Origin: Caprimulgus europaeus
Taxonomy: Eukaryota; Chordata; Aves; Caprimulgiformes; Caprimulgidae
Direction: 5' to 3'
Assembly (NCBI GenBank): GCA_907165065.1
Contig: OU015535.1
Coordinates: forward strand, 1,860,001 to 1,924,000
DNA: 64,000 nucleotides
Below, piece by piece: positions 42,346 through 53,636 of this stretch (position 1 is its first letter; each line of letters begins with the position of its first letter). The notes beneath the pieces were generated by a model that saw nothing but the letters and a program-made list of their open reading frames with translations, searched no databases and was not told the DNA's origin. Both the position numbers and the translations under genes were made by a program.

Positions 42346-42500
42346 TGAGCTCTCGGTGGTGGGGCCGGGGCTGAGCCAGAGGGGCCAGGAGCCATTTTGG
42401 GGCAGGCTCAGGCTTGTCGGGGAGTTGGCCCAGCAGGCCGGGGGCTCAGGGCGCCATTTTGCTCCTGGCTGTGTCTGGCGTGTGCCAGGCCGGTGGCTCT

Positions 42501-43134
42501 TGTCCTGGTTTTTAGCTGGAACAGAGCTGGTTTCTTCTCAGTAGCTGCAATAGTGCTGCATTTTGCTTTCAGCTGGGACTTGTTATGAGAGAGACACTGA
42601 GAACATCCCCGTGTTGGCATTTGTGTCCCTGGCACTGAAGGACTTTGTGTTTGTCCGTCTGCAAGCGCAGGATCTCAGGGGTGAGGAATATTGCCATGGA
42701 TCAGCTCCATGGGCATTGGGCTCTGCCAAGGGGCTGTTCCAGCTCCTGTCCCCCATGGGCAGGAGATCCATGAGGGGCTCTTCCTCTCTGGCTCTCTCTG
42801 GCTCTCTCGGGCTCTGGCTCTCCCGGGATTGCGGTTTCGGGTCGGGATTGTCGCTCCTCCGGGATCGTTCTCTGGGAACGGGCTGGGCTGGGTCAGTGGG
42901 TGGTGACCAATGGCACTGGGTGTCACCCATTGGCATATTTTGTTCCTGTTATCATCATCACTACCTTTGTAATATCAGTATTGTTTTAAGTTTTATTTCT
43001 ATTATGAAATTGTTCTTCTCTCACCCTACGAGTCTCCTCACCCCATTCCCCTGCCCTGTGCCCTGGGGGTGGGGGGCAGCAGGTGAGGGGCTGTGTTGGC
43101 TGCTGGCCAAGGGCTGGCCCAGTGAAACCATCAC
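42501..43134 (+). mobile_element. Solo LTR, avian ERVL-type, copy 2
   Basis: It has the same ends, same 634-bp length and same flanks as the LTR at 36026-36659, so it was copied with the locus. It is a fossil without internal region. Confidence 0.82.
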
Positions 43135-43644
43135 AGCTCCACCGTGGAACAGCCGGGGCTGAGCCAGAGGGGCCAGGGGACCATTTTGGGCCGGGCTCAG
43201 GCTGGCGGGTGCTGTGGCGGTGGCTGTGCTTCATGGCTGGGGCCGAGCCAGCAGGGATCAGAGGGGCTGTTTCAGTCTGGGCCCAGGCTGAAGAGCACTG
43301 GCTACTTCCCTCAGGAAGCCCCCTCTCAGGGCTGGGGGGCCAGGAGGGCAGTGTGTCTTCTGGCTCAGCACAGAGGGCAGCCAGGGTCACACTGGGTGGT
43401 GGGGAAAGTCCTTCCTCTGCATCCTCAGGCCAGAAGGCAGCCGGGGCTGGGCTGGGGGTAGGGGAGGGCCATTGGCCTTCATCCTCAGCACAGAGGAGAG
43501 ACAGAGTCAGGCTGGAGGATGGGGAGGGCCATTCCTCTGCATCCTCAGGCCAGAAGGCAGCCGGGGCTGGGCTGGGGGGAGTGGGGGGCTGCTCTGGTTC
43601 AGGCTCTGTCAGGAGGTGGCCCGGCTGGTTCCTCCACTGCACAG
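43135..43644 (-). pseudogene. Duplicate of novel gene exon 7 without its gene
   Basis: It is collinear with 36660-37168 and its minus-strand frame is still open over the four acidic 20-residue units (EDAEEWPSP, ALCAEPEDTLPSW). It lacks the exon 7 acceptor and all upstream exons, and joins the promoter repeats directly. It is most likely a non-functional remnant. Confidence 0.7.
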
Positions 43645-43653
43645 GTCACTGCA

Positions 43654-43729
43654 CCGTGACCTCACATCCACGCTGTGTCCTCACATCCGCGCTGTGACCT
43701 CACATCCGCGCTGTGACCTCACAGCCGGG
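43654..43729 (-). repeat. Duplicate of the 19-bp promoter repeats
   Basis: Four units of the type gtgacctcacatcc with 19-bp period match the array at 40087-40160. One unit has gtgtcctca in place of gtgacctca. Confidence 0.8.
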
Positions 43730-43779
43730 CCCAGGCTGCGTGGGGACGGCTCCGTGTGCGCCAGCTCCGTCCCTCTTTC

Positions 43780-44454
43780 TTTTTTGAGACCAGCGGGTCC
43801 CTGAAGCTGCCGGCTGGGGTTCTGTCCGTGCACCCCCAAGCCCTAGCCCAGCGGGGCAGCCCTCAGCCCTGTCTGGAGGGCCAGCCCAGCGGGCAAGGGG
43901 GTTGTGACAGGGCTGGGGAGTGGCCAGGAGAGCAGCTCAGGCCTGGCTGAAGCTGGGGCTGGTGGCTCTGTGGTGGGGCCGAGGCTGAGCTGGAGGGGCC
44001 GGGGGCCATTCTGGGGGAGGCTCAGGCTTCAGAGCTTGTCGGGGAGTTGGCCCAGCGGCCCGGGGGCTCCCTGGGGTGGTTTTGGTCCCGGCTCTGTCTG
44101 ACGGATGAAAGGCCGAGGGCACGACCATGAAGCTGCCAGAGCTGAGGCAATGGGGCCAGGGTACAGTGCCCTTGCAGGCTGGAGCTGGCGGGTGTGAGGC
44201 CCTTGGAGCTGTGGGGGGCTGAGATTGAGCCGGAGGGGCCAGGTGGCTGTTCTGGGCCGGGCTCAAGCTGGTGGGCACTGTGCGGGGGGCTGTGCTTCGC
44301 TGGCGGGGCCAGGCTGGGGAAGTGGAGAGGCTGTTTCAGCCCATGCTCAGAGTGGAGAGCGCTGGGCTTGTTCCCTCGCAGGACAGCCGGGCCTGGGCTG
44401 GGGGGCCGGGACGTTCTGTTTCACCAGAGCAGCGTGGGCAGCAGGTCGAGGGAG
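43780..44454. repeat. Older diverged partial copy of the duplicated block
   Basis: The stretch 43975-44100 resembles 35884-36010 (gctgagctggaggggccggg, cttgtcggggagttggccca). The stretch 44220-44415 resembles the exon 7 linker region at 36680-36870 (ggctgtttcagcccatgctc). Divergence is clearly higher than between copies 1 and 2. Confidence 0.6.
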
Positions 44455-44724
44455 GGGATTCTCTTCTGTGGGATTGCCCAGAGAGGTGGTAGATGCCCCA
44501 TCCCTAAAAACATGCAAGGTCAGGCTGGACAGGGCTCTGAGCTCTCTGTGGTGGGGCCGGGGCTGAGCCAGAGGGGCCAGGAGCCATTCTGGGGCAGGCT
44601 CAGGCTTGTCGGGGAGTTGGCCCAGCAGGCCGGGGGCTCAGGGCGCCATTTTGCTCCTGGCTGTGTCTGCATGTGCCAGGCCGGTGGCTCTTGTCCTGGT
44701 TTTTAGCTGGAACAGAGCTGGTTT
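44455..44724 (+). repeat. Third copy of the LTR left flank, ending 33 bp into the LTR
   Basis: It is near-identical to 35810-36058 and 42285-42533 (ggccaggagccattctgggg, ttggcccagcaggccggggg). It enters the LTR start tgtcctggtttttagctgg at 44692 and is then replaced by CR1 5' sequence. Confidence 0.85.
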
Positions 44725-45202
44725 CGGCGACGGCTTTCAGGCACGTGGAGCACAGCGGCGGCAGCGGCCAACGGTAAGTCCGTGGCTTTTTACGATTGAG
44801 AGGAGGAGGAGGGTCGGTCCGAGCACCAGGGGACACTGCGGAAGTGTCGCCGGGTCCCGTCAAGAACAGCCAATCGCGGGAGCGGGGCCGACGCGGAAGG
44901 AGCGGTGCCAGGACCAGGCGCGGGAGATTTAAACGCGGTAAACGCAGGAAAACGCGGTAAAACCGGCGACTGCTTTCAGGCACGTGGAGCACAGCGGCGG
45001 TAGCGGTCAGCGGTAAGTCCGTGGCTGTGTACGATTGAGAGGAGGAGGAGGGGCGGTTCTAGCACCAGGGGACACTGCGGAAGTGTCGCCGGGTCCCGTC
45101 GAGAGCAGGCAGTCGCGGGAGCGGGGCTGACGCGGAAGGAGCGGTGCCAGGTCCAGCCACGGGAGATTGAATCGGCTCCCAGGGAGCGCGGCGAACAGGA
45201 CG
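44725..45202 (+). repeat. Two tandem CR1 5'-UTR monomers (about 239 bp each)
   Basis: The start-to-start distance is exactly 239 bp (44725 to 44964), with high identity through ggtaagtccgtggct, caccaggggacactgcggaa and gcggaaggagcggtgccagg. A CCAAT-type motif (gccaatcgcg) is present in the first. Such monomers are likely promoter units. Confidence 0.8.
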
Positions 45203-46290
45203 GGCAAACAGGGCGTGGCGCGGTAGTGAGCGCAAGGCAGTGAGCACAAGGCAGGGCGAGCAGGGGAGGCGAGCAGGGCAGCTCACTGTAGCTCTGCTGA
45301 TAGCAGCACCCCGTCGCAGCAGCTCGCCCACTTGGAGGTGTGTCCCAGGCTGCCTCTGAAGATGGTGTCCTCCAGGCAGAGAGGTTGTAGCAAAAACACT
45401 GTGGCGACCCAGACAGAGGGCCTGCCCCGAACGGCGGCTGTTCAGGTCTCTGGCTGCAGGGAGTGCCAGAGCCTGCTGCTGCCGGGGGAGGGAGGGAGGC
45501 ATCCACCTGTGTGAGGTGTGAGCAGGTAGACGATCTCCTCTGTATGGTGGTGAAGCTTAAGGAGGAAGTTGAGAGACTGAGGACCATCAGGGAATGTGAG
45601 AAGGAGATTGACTGGTGGAGTAACTCCCTGGCATGCCAGTTAGAAATGCCCCAGGAGGATAACCCCCAAAAGGTGATGGAACCCCCACCCTGTCAGGCAG
45701 GGAGGGGGGACCTGAGGCAGCCTCTGCCCTGTTGCTGTCAGGCAGAGGCAAGGGGCCAGGGAGATGAGGAGGGTTGGAAGAAAGTCCCAGTTTGACATCA
45801 TGGGCGACCTTCTTCCCTACCCGCTTTGCCCCCTCAGGTGCCCCTCTCTAATAGGTTTGAGGCCCTGCCTCTTGAAGGAGAGGTTGGTGAAGAGGTTGGT
45901 GAGGATGTGGTGCAAGGCCCACCTACAAGGCCACAGAGGAAGAGGCGGCTGACTCAGCCCCTCAGTGCCTCTGACAGGAAAGAAAGAAGGGTCACTGTAG
46001 CAGGCAATTCCCTTCTGAGGGGAACAGAGGGTCCAATATGCAGGGTTGACCCTGAGCATAGGGAAGTTTGTAGTCTTCCTGGAGCCCGGACCAGGGATAT
46101 CACCAGGGCACTTCCCAACCTGGTGCACCCAACAGACTACTGCCCACTGCTGATCTTCCAGACAGGTGGGGAGGAAGCTGCATCCCATGGTCTGAGGGGG
46201 ATGAAGAAGGATTTCAAGGCCTTGGGACAACTGTGCAACTGTGCAAAAGGAAGGAGAAGAAAGAGTGGTTGTTTCTGGAGCCCACAGCAC
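44725..46290 (+). mobile_element. CR1 LINE with 5' UTR and ORF1, lacking its 3' part
   Basis: Two tandem 5'-UTR monomers of about 239 bp (cggcga...ctttcaggcacgtggagc at 44725 and 44964) are followed by ORF1. Recognisable ORF1 blocks are SGCRECQSLLLP (about 45450), LKEEVERLRTIRECEKEIDW (about 45550-45610), NRFEALPLEGE (about 45851) and the SGNH/esterase-like part VAGNSLLRGTEGPICR (about 45995-46045) and LPGARTRDITRALPNLVHP. The frame changes between the first and second halves, so ORF1 is broken. The reverse transcriptase and 3' end are absent. Most avian CR1 copies are 5'-truncated, so a copy that keeps the 5' end and lacks the 3' end is unusual. Confidence 0.85.
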
Positions 46291-48010
46291 TGTTTTTCTG
46301 CTGGGTATAGAACTGTAAAGTATTTTGGACTCTGGTTGAGAGTCCATGTGTGATGTGAATCAGAATTCCTAACCTCATCTCATCATTGGGAAGGTGGAAG
46401 TACACAGAAATCACTTGCCCAAGGACACTCTCAGAACAATGGCAGAGCTGAAAATAAAAACCTGTGTTTGACCTGAGTTCATTGCTCAGTTTATGACACT
46501 GTCACACTGAAGAGAGAGAGTGTAAATGGAAAATACTAACACAGACTTAGTAGTCATACACTGATGTAGTCTGTGATACAAAGCCCTTTTCAACTCCCAG
46601 GGATACATTGCTAACTTGCCACAGGAAATAGTTTGCCTACAGTGTTAAAAGACTGAAGCTATTTAGGAAACTTGTTGGAAGTCACTGGTCAATAAAGCAG
46701 CATCTCTTTCAAACTTTAAAACAATGACTACTTCTACTGTCTAGCACATCTGAATGTTTGAGTACACATTCAAGAATCAGTCAAAATCCCCCTTTCCTAA
46801 TGATTAGGGAATTATCTGAGCACTGTAAGGTTCAGAGAGAGGAGAAACATGCTGGCTTCTGACAATCTGTGCTGACAGGCATGTGAGCATATCACTGCTA
46901 AGAATCTTTCAGATGAAGAATTACTCACTGCAGCTCAGCCAGGCACTGCTGAGTAGGGCAGTGCCATAAGTCCAGTGCTGGTGTTCCTGAAGCTGACTTC
47001 TTGGAGTTGAATGTGGAAGTTGGTGTTTTATACAGAAGAGATGTTCTTACTTGCAGCACATCTAGAAGTATTTTACAGTTAATATAGTTCATTATCCACG
47101 TAAACAGGAATCTAATCCCACTGTGTAGGCTGCATCAGCAGCGTTATGTGTTTTGAATTAAAACATGTTTCTTAATCTGATGTATGACAGTCTCACCCAA
47201 TGATTTAAGTATTGAGCTATTTAAGTATCAAAATTTGTTATCTGGGATAAACTCCTGCTATCTGTGTTTACTTTCTGCTTTCTTCTTCCCCATTTATTTA
47301 GATTTTTTTTTGGGGGGGGAAGAAAAAAAGAAAAAATGTTCCTGATTCATCAAAGAACTTAAATACGGATCTAAAATTATGCCTAGTTAATTAGTTCCAT
47401 TTAAAATTGTTCTACTCAAATGCATAAACTTTTTAGCATACTGCTGTTATATAGTAGATCAGGGCTTTGAGAAGAGAAAGAGATCCATATGGAAATTATT
47501 TAACTGCACAAAATTGCAGTCTGTAATTCAAAAGCCTCCTGCTATGTTCAAAGCTTTTTTTCCAAATAATTAGTTGGTTTGTACATATTCCTGAAGGATT
47601 TAGAGATGTTCAATCCAGCAGAAAATTGCTATCTGATGGACAACAGGGAAAAAGGATGACCAGATTTTACTATTCTTATTTTTAAGAAGTAGACAATTAT
47701 AACTAGACAAGAATGAAGCAATGCAGTTAAGTAATGAGAGGAACAGAGCTACTCAAAGCTTAGTGTGCATGTAGCACACTAATGAAGTAATTAACGAAAA
47801 CATAGTATTTCTCCTGTTAGATTTAGGCAGTAAAATAATTTCTTTAAATAGTTGTCTTTTTATCATTTTATTCTTGCTGTCAGTAGTCAGTGAAGTGGCA
47901 TTGCTTGGTTCTGAGGTGGTGGGAGAGTTCTTAAAGTTGGCCATGATCTGCACAGCGGGTCTGTAGCAGTTCCTGGGCTCGAACAGCGCGTGCAAGAGCT
48001 GGTTTAAATC
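46291..48010. other. Intergenic, no gene seen
   Basis: Unique AT-rich sequence. There is a G run and A-rich stretch near 47307-47335. No repeat family is recognised. Confidence 0.5.
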
Positions 48011-48155
48011 CTCGGAACTCTTGTGATTCTTGCTGACACATCCCGAGCAGAAATGGGGATGTCTGATTGTGCCACACACCCACATCAGCTGTGACACAGC
48101 AGACTTGTTAAATCTTCCTCACATATAAATCTGTGTCGTATAAAGCATCTGCAGG
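48010..48155 (-). repeat. Local duplication, copy A (paired with 49480-49612)
   Basis: It shares cttgtgattcttgctgac, ggatgtctga, tgtgacacag and atcttcctcacatataaat with 49480-49612. On the minus strand both encode a similar short peptide (HFCSGCVSKN versus DFCSGFVSKN), but no complete gene is evident. Confidence 0.75.
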
Positions 48156-48222
48156 CTGTTTCTGTAACAGTCCTGGAAGGTGCTGTCTAGAAGGTAAAGA
48201 TTCCAGTGCAGGCTCTTTGCAA

Positions 48223-48497
48223 GAGTAATCCCTCCCAGTTCAGTGGGGTTGTTTGTACCCAGAACGTGTTCAGGTTGTGGGTGTGTGTGTCTGTGTATAC
48301 ACGTGCATCAGGAGTAATCCCTCCCAGTTCAGTGGGGTTGTTTGTGCCCAGAACGTGTTCAGGTTGTGTGTGTGTGTGTGTGTCTGTGTATACACGTGCA
48401 TCAGGAGTAATCCCTCCCAGTTTAACGGGGTTGTTTGTACCCAGAACGTGTTCAGGTTGTGTGTGTGTGTGTGTCTGTGTATACACGTGCACCAGGA
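48223..48497 (+). repeat. Minisatellite, three units of about 90 bp
   Basis: Units start at 48223, 48312 and 48405 with gagtaatccctcccag. Each contains cagaacgtgttcaggttgtg, a (TG)n stretch of variable length and gtgtatacacgtgca. The unit length differs mainly through the TG run. Confidence 0.92.
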
Positions 48498-51440
48498 GAG
48501 TGAGGAAGCCTTCCAGATGGAGATGACTTCAGGCCATGTTATGGCCCAGAAAATCCAAACGAGCACTGCAGTTACATAACAGTTCTCCGACCTAACATCA
48601 TTTCATTGTTGTAGTGATCTGGAAAGGATGAGGTGTGTAGATTTGTGTTTTGTCTGTGGATGAGTTGGTGTTTTTTTTTCCCCATTGGGATGAAAGGACA
48701 ACACTAGAGCAGTAAAAAAACCTATAGAAAAATCTAGGAATGGTAACAACGTCAAGATTTCAGCTGCTCTGTCTGCAGAAAGAGGTGTCTGCCTAGAGGG
48801 GAGAAAAGGAATCCAAAGGAATCCAGAGTGTCTGGTGCACTAGGTTTAATGCTATTAAGAATCTAATGCAGATGTAATTGGAGTGGTTTTCCCAATTTGA
48901 TTTGTTTGAAAAAGGAGTGAAAAAGGTGAACTATTTACTACTCTTTAAAATTTAATACTCAAGGTGACTGTATGTAGACTGTTTCACATGTCAAGTGCAC
49001 AGGCTGATGCTGGAAGTGCTCAGCTTTCCCATCAGAATGAAGGTGACAATGGGAAGGAGGAAGAGGAAGGGTTACAGAAGTTTAGCTCTGGATTTACTGC
49101 TGAGAAGGACAGTGTTTACTGTTGTATAACAATCCCATGTTAGCTATCCTTTGGTAAAATTCCTGTGGAGGTTAATCTGAATGGGAATGCAAGATTCTTC
49201 CCCAAATAGGGCAAGCATGTGTAGCATTATTGAAGACTGGTTATTGATGTTCCACCTGAACTATCTGCTAGAAGAGAAGCAAGAGCTGCTCTTACCAAGG
49301 GCAGTGTTGCCTCCACACACTGCTTTCATGGATGGGATGTTGTGGAAAGGTGGATCTGTGTTGGGCTACACTGGCCCACGTGAATTTATCAGCTTGGATG
49401 TCAGCATTAAAGTCCAATGATTGGTACATAAGTGTCTGTGGGACACCTGGGTCTGACCCAGTGTGACATAAAATTAAGTCCTTAGGATTCTTGTAATTCT
49501 TGCTGACAAATCCCGAACAGAAATCTGGATGTCTGACACCAATCAGGTGTGACACAGGAGATTTCTTGTATCTTCCTCACATATAAATGTGTTGTCTAAA
49601 GCAATCTGCAGGCAGCAGAGGACATTGTGGAAACACAGGAGCAAAACAATGAGCTCTAAAGCTTGACTTTCCCCTGCAGACACTATGGACAGTTCTAACC
49701 TGGGCTATTATTGTTATATTGCTGAATGGTTATCTCTGTTAACCTTGAAAATAATTCCAACAGTGGGGAGAGCTGCTGAAAAAGACCCTGACAGAAATTA
49801 TTTGCCTCCCACATGGATGTTGTAAATACAGGTGCACAGATAAAGTAACCTTAAACAAAGGGTGCAAATCTGGCTCGTTGTACAGCAGCTGTAAAACTTT
49901 CAGGTTGGAATCTCACAAAATAAGCCTTGGAACATTGTATAAAAATGATAATATGAAGACAATTTAAAAGTAAAAAATAAAAAATTCTGGAGCAGTTGAT
50001 GAAGTGTTGCAAAATAAATGCTGTGAACTTGAGGTCTCAATAGTTAAATATCCCATTTCCAGAGGTGTTTTTAGAGGTAAATCTTAGGAATATTGGTGAT
50101 GCCCTTTATTCCAGAAGGCATGGCATTATTGTGCACTGGACTTGGCAAATTGGTGAGGTATAAGACTACATCATAGCAACTGAGGAGTTGGCTCCATGTC
50201 CATGTTGATGTAGGTGTTGCAGCACAATCTCAGGCAGTCCTACAGAGGTGTTTGAGGAGTCCATCCTGTTCCCCCTATGGTGACAGGGTAGCTGGGCTCC
50301 TCATTTGAAAGAGGGAAGAACTGGGGTTCACCAGCTTTATTCACAGGTATCATTTGAATAATGGCTAGAGAGAACTTCTTTCCAGGTGGCACAACCTTCT
50401 GGCAATCTACAAGAAGGTATTTCTTGCCCCCACTGTGTTCATTAGGTTAGCAAGATAGCAAGCAAATTACTAGTTTGTATATAATAATGCAGGGTTGTTG
50501 AACTGCAGTTTAGCTCGGTGCTTTTTTGCTCTGCTGGCAAATTTACAAGCCCTCTGGGGATAACTTGCTTTAGCTTTTTGGTAAGTAATTTGCAAGAAGG
50601 ACATTTCCCTGCCTGCCATTGAAACACACAGTGACAAGCACCACTGTAAGGAGGCATTTGTTATTGCTGTGCTATGGCCCATGCCAATAAAACTGGTGCC
50701 TGTGTTCATCAGCCTGGTGTATTACACAGAAAGTATCCCCTGCCTCCTCCTGAGCAGTGTTCAGCTCAGCTGTATTAATGTGCAAGGAACAAATCATCCT
50801 CATTACGAGGTATTTAGAAAGCCACTAAGATGGATTGGTATTGGTTGTTCTTTGAACTTTAGAATTATTCTGATAATCAGTATATTGTGTCTTTTTTTTT
50901 AAGGTTAGAGAAGGTTCAGACTGTGCAGATGCATCTGGAGTGCAAAGACCCAGCCCACATAGTGCCAGCACCCTTAGTGAGACTTGATGTACTCTACTGA
51001 ACGCTGTGGAACCTGGTGAAGAGCACTGTAAAAGAACCAGGTGGTGTTTATTGCACAAGGGCTCTATTTATATGATATCTTTTCATTACATTTGAGGAAG
51101 GATTTGTGTCCCCTTCAGAATGTTAAAGCCAAAGTACGTGTCAGCAGTCTCTGATCACAGTGCTGCTACATCAACTTCTTCTGAATGGCCTTTCCTCTAC
51201 CTATTTAGGATTAATGTAATAAATCCATCATTATTTTTTCCTGTTGTTTTGCATTTATCTTCCTTTTCATGAACCATGAATTTCTGCTAGGGGTTCCAGA
51301 ATCATAATTTTACATAATCTAGGTTAGACTCTATTTAAAAACTAGGACTATAGGGACCATGAATGATCATTTAGTCCTCTTTGCCATGCAAACAAGGGTA
51401 AGTTAAACCTAGACTGTTCTTGAGAGATGCTTTATTTAGG
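48498..51440. other. Intergenic, no gene seen beyond the local duplication
   Basis: Unique AT-rich sequence. The short open frames lack splice support or recognisable domains. Confidence 0.5.
49480..49612 (-). repeat. Local duplication, copy B
   Basis: This is the second copy of the segment at 48010-48155, about 1.47 kb away in direct orientation and diverged by substitutions and small gaps. Confidence 0.75.
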
Positions 51441-51444
51441 AAAA

Positions 51445-52445
51445 AGGGAAAGGGCGGGTTCCTGGAGCCAGGGAAACCTGCAGACAGGACAGAGAGTCCC
51501 ATCACAAGTGGCCAATCTCACGAGAGGGGCTGACGGTGCAGGAGTGGTGCCAGGAGCAACCATGGGTGATTTAAATGGAGCGTGGCCAGCAGGACAGAGG
51601 TGGTGGTTTCACTGGGCCAGCCCTTGGCCAGCAGCCCACACAGCCCTTCACCCACTGCCCCCCACCCCCAAGGGCTAGGAGAGAGGACTGGGTGCAAGGG
51701 TAAGGAGGCTTGTAGGGTGAGATAAGAACAGTTTAATAATAGAAATAAAATAAAAATTAATGTAATACTAATATTTAAATAGTAGTGTTAATGATAACGG
51801 TAATAAAATGTACAAATGAGTGACACCCAGTGCCATTGCTCACCACCCACCCACCAACAATTGTAACCAATTAAAACAAGACCACGGTGAATTTTTATTT
51901 TATTTATTTTTTAATCTCTAGCCTGGTATGGCTACGTGTCCCTCAGAAGGGACAGCAATGCAAGGATGCCATTGGGCTGTAGCACATCCTCAAAGACTTT
52001 GCTAAGCTGTGCTTCATACAGTCTTTCAAAAAGGATATGCCTCTGCAGCTACTGAGAGGGACTTCAGAGCCCTGGATGAATGCTGAAGGGATCAGGTGCA
52101 CAGGTAGCGTTCTCCTCTGTCATTCCTGTCACGGGGAATGATAAGGGGAGGAATAGAAAGAGCCAGGAATTAAATACCTGGCACTGAGCCTGGTGTGAGG
52201 AGCAAAATTTGGGGTTCTTTTTGACCATGGGCTGGCTTACACAACAGCAGGCCTGCTGGGAAGTGATGGGACATACCTGTCTCCAAGGGGCAAAAGGATG
52301 CTCTCCACAGAGTTAGTGAGGATCATCAAAGGAGCTTTAAACTAGATCCAGTGGGGGAGGGGGATGAACCCAGGACTGCTGGGGATGGCACTCCAATGTC
52401 TGAGGATGCCCTAAGATGCTTGACTCTGAGCTGCCAGAAGCTCCA
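51445..52445 (+). mobile_element. CR1 LINE 5' UTR and ORF1 remnant, interrupted by an LTR piece
   Basis: Positions 51500-51598 match the CR1 5'-UTR monomer at 44870-45210 (gctgacggtgcaggagtggt versus gctgacgcggaaggagcggt, and aggacagagg). Positions 51960-52345 encode the end of CR1 ORF1 (GLLGSDGTYLSPRGKRMLS, then LVRIIKGALN and a stop). The N-terminal half of ORF1 is missing, and antisense LTR sequence sits between the parts. Confidence 0.7.
51600..51875 (-). mobile_element. Partial ERVL-type LTR, antisense
   Basis: It starts with the complement of the LTR 3' end (gtggtttcactgggccagcc) and continues through ctgtgtgg/ccttcacccact, tagggtgagataagaacag and gacacccagtgccattgctc, all matching the complement of the LTRs at 36026 and 42501. 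About 275 of some 630 bp remain, so it is broken and more diverged and older than those two. Confidence 0.75.
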
Positions 52446-53636
52446 GGCGTAGTTTTCCCCACTTGTTCATAATTTGGTATTTCCCATTTGCAATATTTTT
52501 CATTCTTCTGTGGAGAGTTTTATTTCATTGACATGAAAACATCTATAATAGATGAAATATAATGTAGTTATCTCATTAATATCTCAGTACAGAGCTAGAA
52601 AGGAAAGTGATGAGGGTAGTTGACGAGAAATCAAGGGCTTTCTCAACCAGGAAGAGCAGATTTGGTTTTGGACATCAGTGAGGGCTGTGTGGAACTGCCA
52701 GTCCATGAGCTTTGCTCCTGTGCCCCTGTCCTACCACGGTGCCCACACAGCTCAGGCAGAGGCTTAGAGGAGCTGATTGTCTTTCTGCGTAGCACCCTCA
52801 TTCTTTGCCCTAAATTTGTCAATGAAATGGCAGTACATTTTTTTTTAAACCTGGAGCTGGTACCTGCTTTGGTTAGAAAACAGAACCGTGGTTTTGTTGC
52901 AGTGAATTCCTTCTCTCCCCTCAGGCTGCAGTTCAGAGGGCTGCGATGACCGGAGACCTTCCACACGTTCTCATTCTGGCAGAGTGTGTCCCCTGCCGTC
53001 CTAGTGAACAGAGTGAAGAATATCAATGGATTTAGCTGAGAGCCAGTCCTTACTAACACTTTATTCTTATCTGTCCCTGTAGTTTCCCATTTGTTCTAAC
53101 CATTTAAAACAGCCAAAGGTTGGAAACAAAGCTAATGAGCAGAGCTGGAGATCTCAGCTTACTCTATAACACTCTGCTGTTGTTTCAGCAGCCAATTTCT
53201 CCAGCGTGACCTGGAAGCACAGAGTAATTTACTTCCTTAATAGAACCGTAGCTCTGGAGTTACAGCTCTCAGATGCAAGGCCTGAACACAGGAATTCTTT
53301 TCTGCTTTGTCTTTGGAAACATAGTCAAAATCAAATAAAGCAAAAAACAACCAATCATCACCCAAATAAAACACAGAAAGAGCTAAAGGCCTCTTTAGAA
53401 AGCTGCAGCAGGATGGGGCACAAAGGGAACAACTGCAAACCTGGCCCAAAACTGGGAGACACCACTTTTCTGTGTCTGTTTTACAGTATTAGTAGAGAAA
53501 ATATTTGTAGCATCTGAATGTGTATGTACATACATATATATATTTGTATGTGTAAACTTCTATGTTTGTCACATCTTTTGTGGTCTAGAATTAGAAGGTA
53601 ACCCTGTGGTCACTGCACCAACAATATTTATAGACT
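52446..53636. other. Intergenic, no gene seen
   Basis: Unique sequence. I found no convincing exon or repeat. Confidence 0.5.

Larger units (their letters stand above)
41780..43755 (+). repeat. Local segmental duplication, copy 2 (gene body deleted)
   Basis: It matches copy 1 from its CR1 through the LTR and the Pro-rich exon to 43644, then jumps directly to sequence matching the promoter repeats at 40086-40180. Compared with copy 1, about 2.9 kb (37169-40085) is missing, including exons 1-6 and the TATA-like box. Homology ends near 43755. Confidence 0.85.

Noticed and set aside
35287-43134. The two identical LTRs as the ends of one 7-kb provirus
   Set aside because: Identity extends beyond both LTRs on both sides (CR1 and spacer on the left, exon 7 on the right), the target duplication is the same at each, and the DNA between shows no gag, pol or env. 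A duplicated locus with a solo LTR explains it better.
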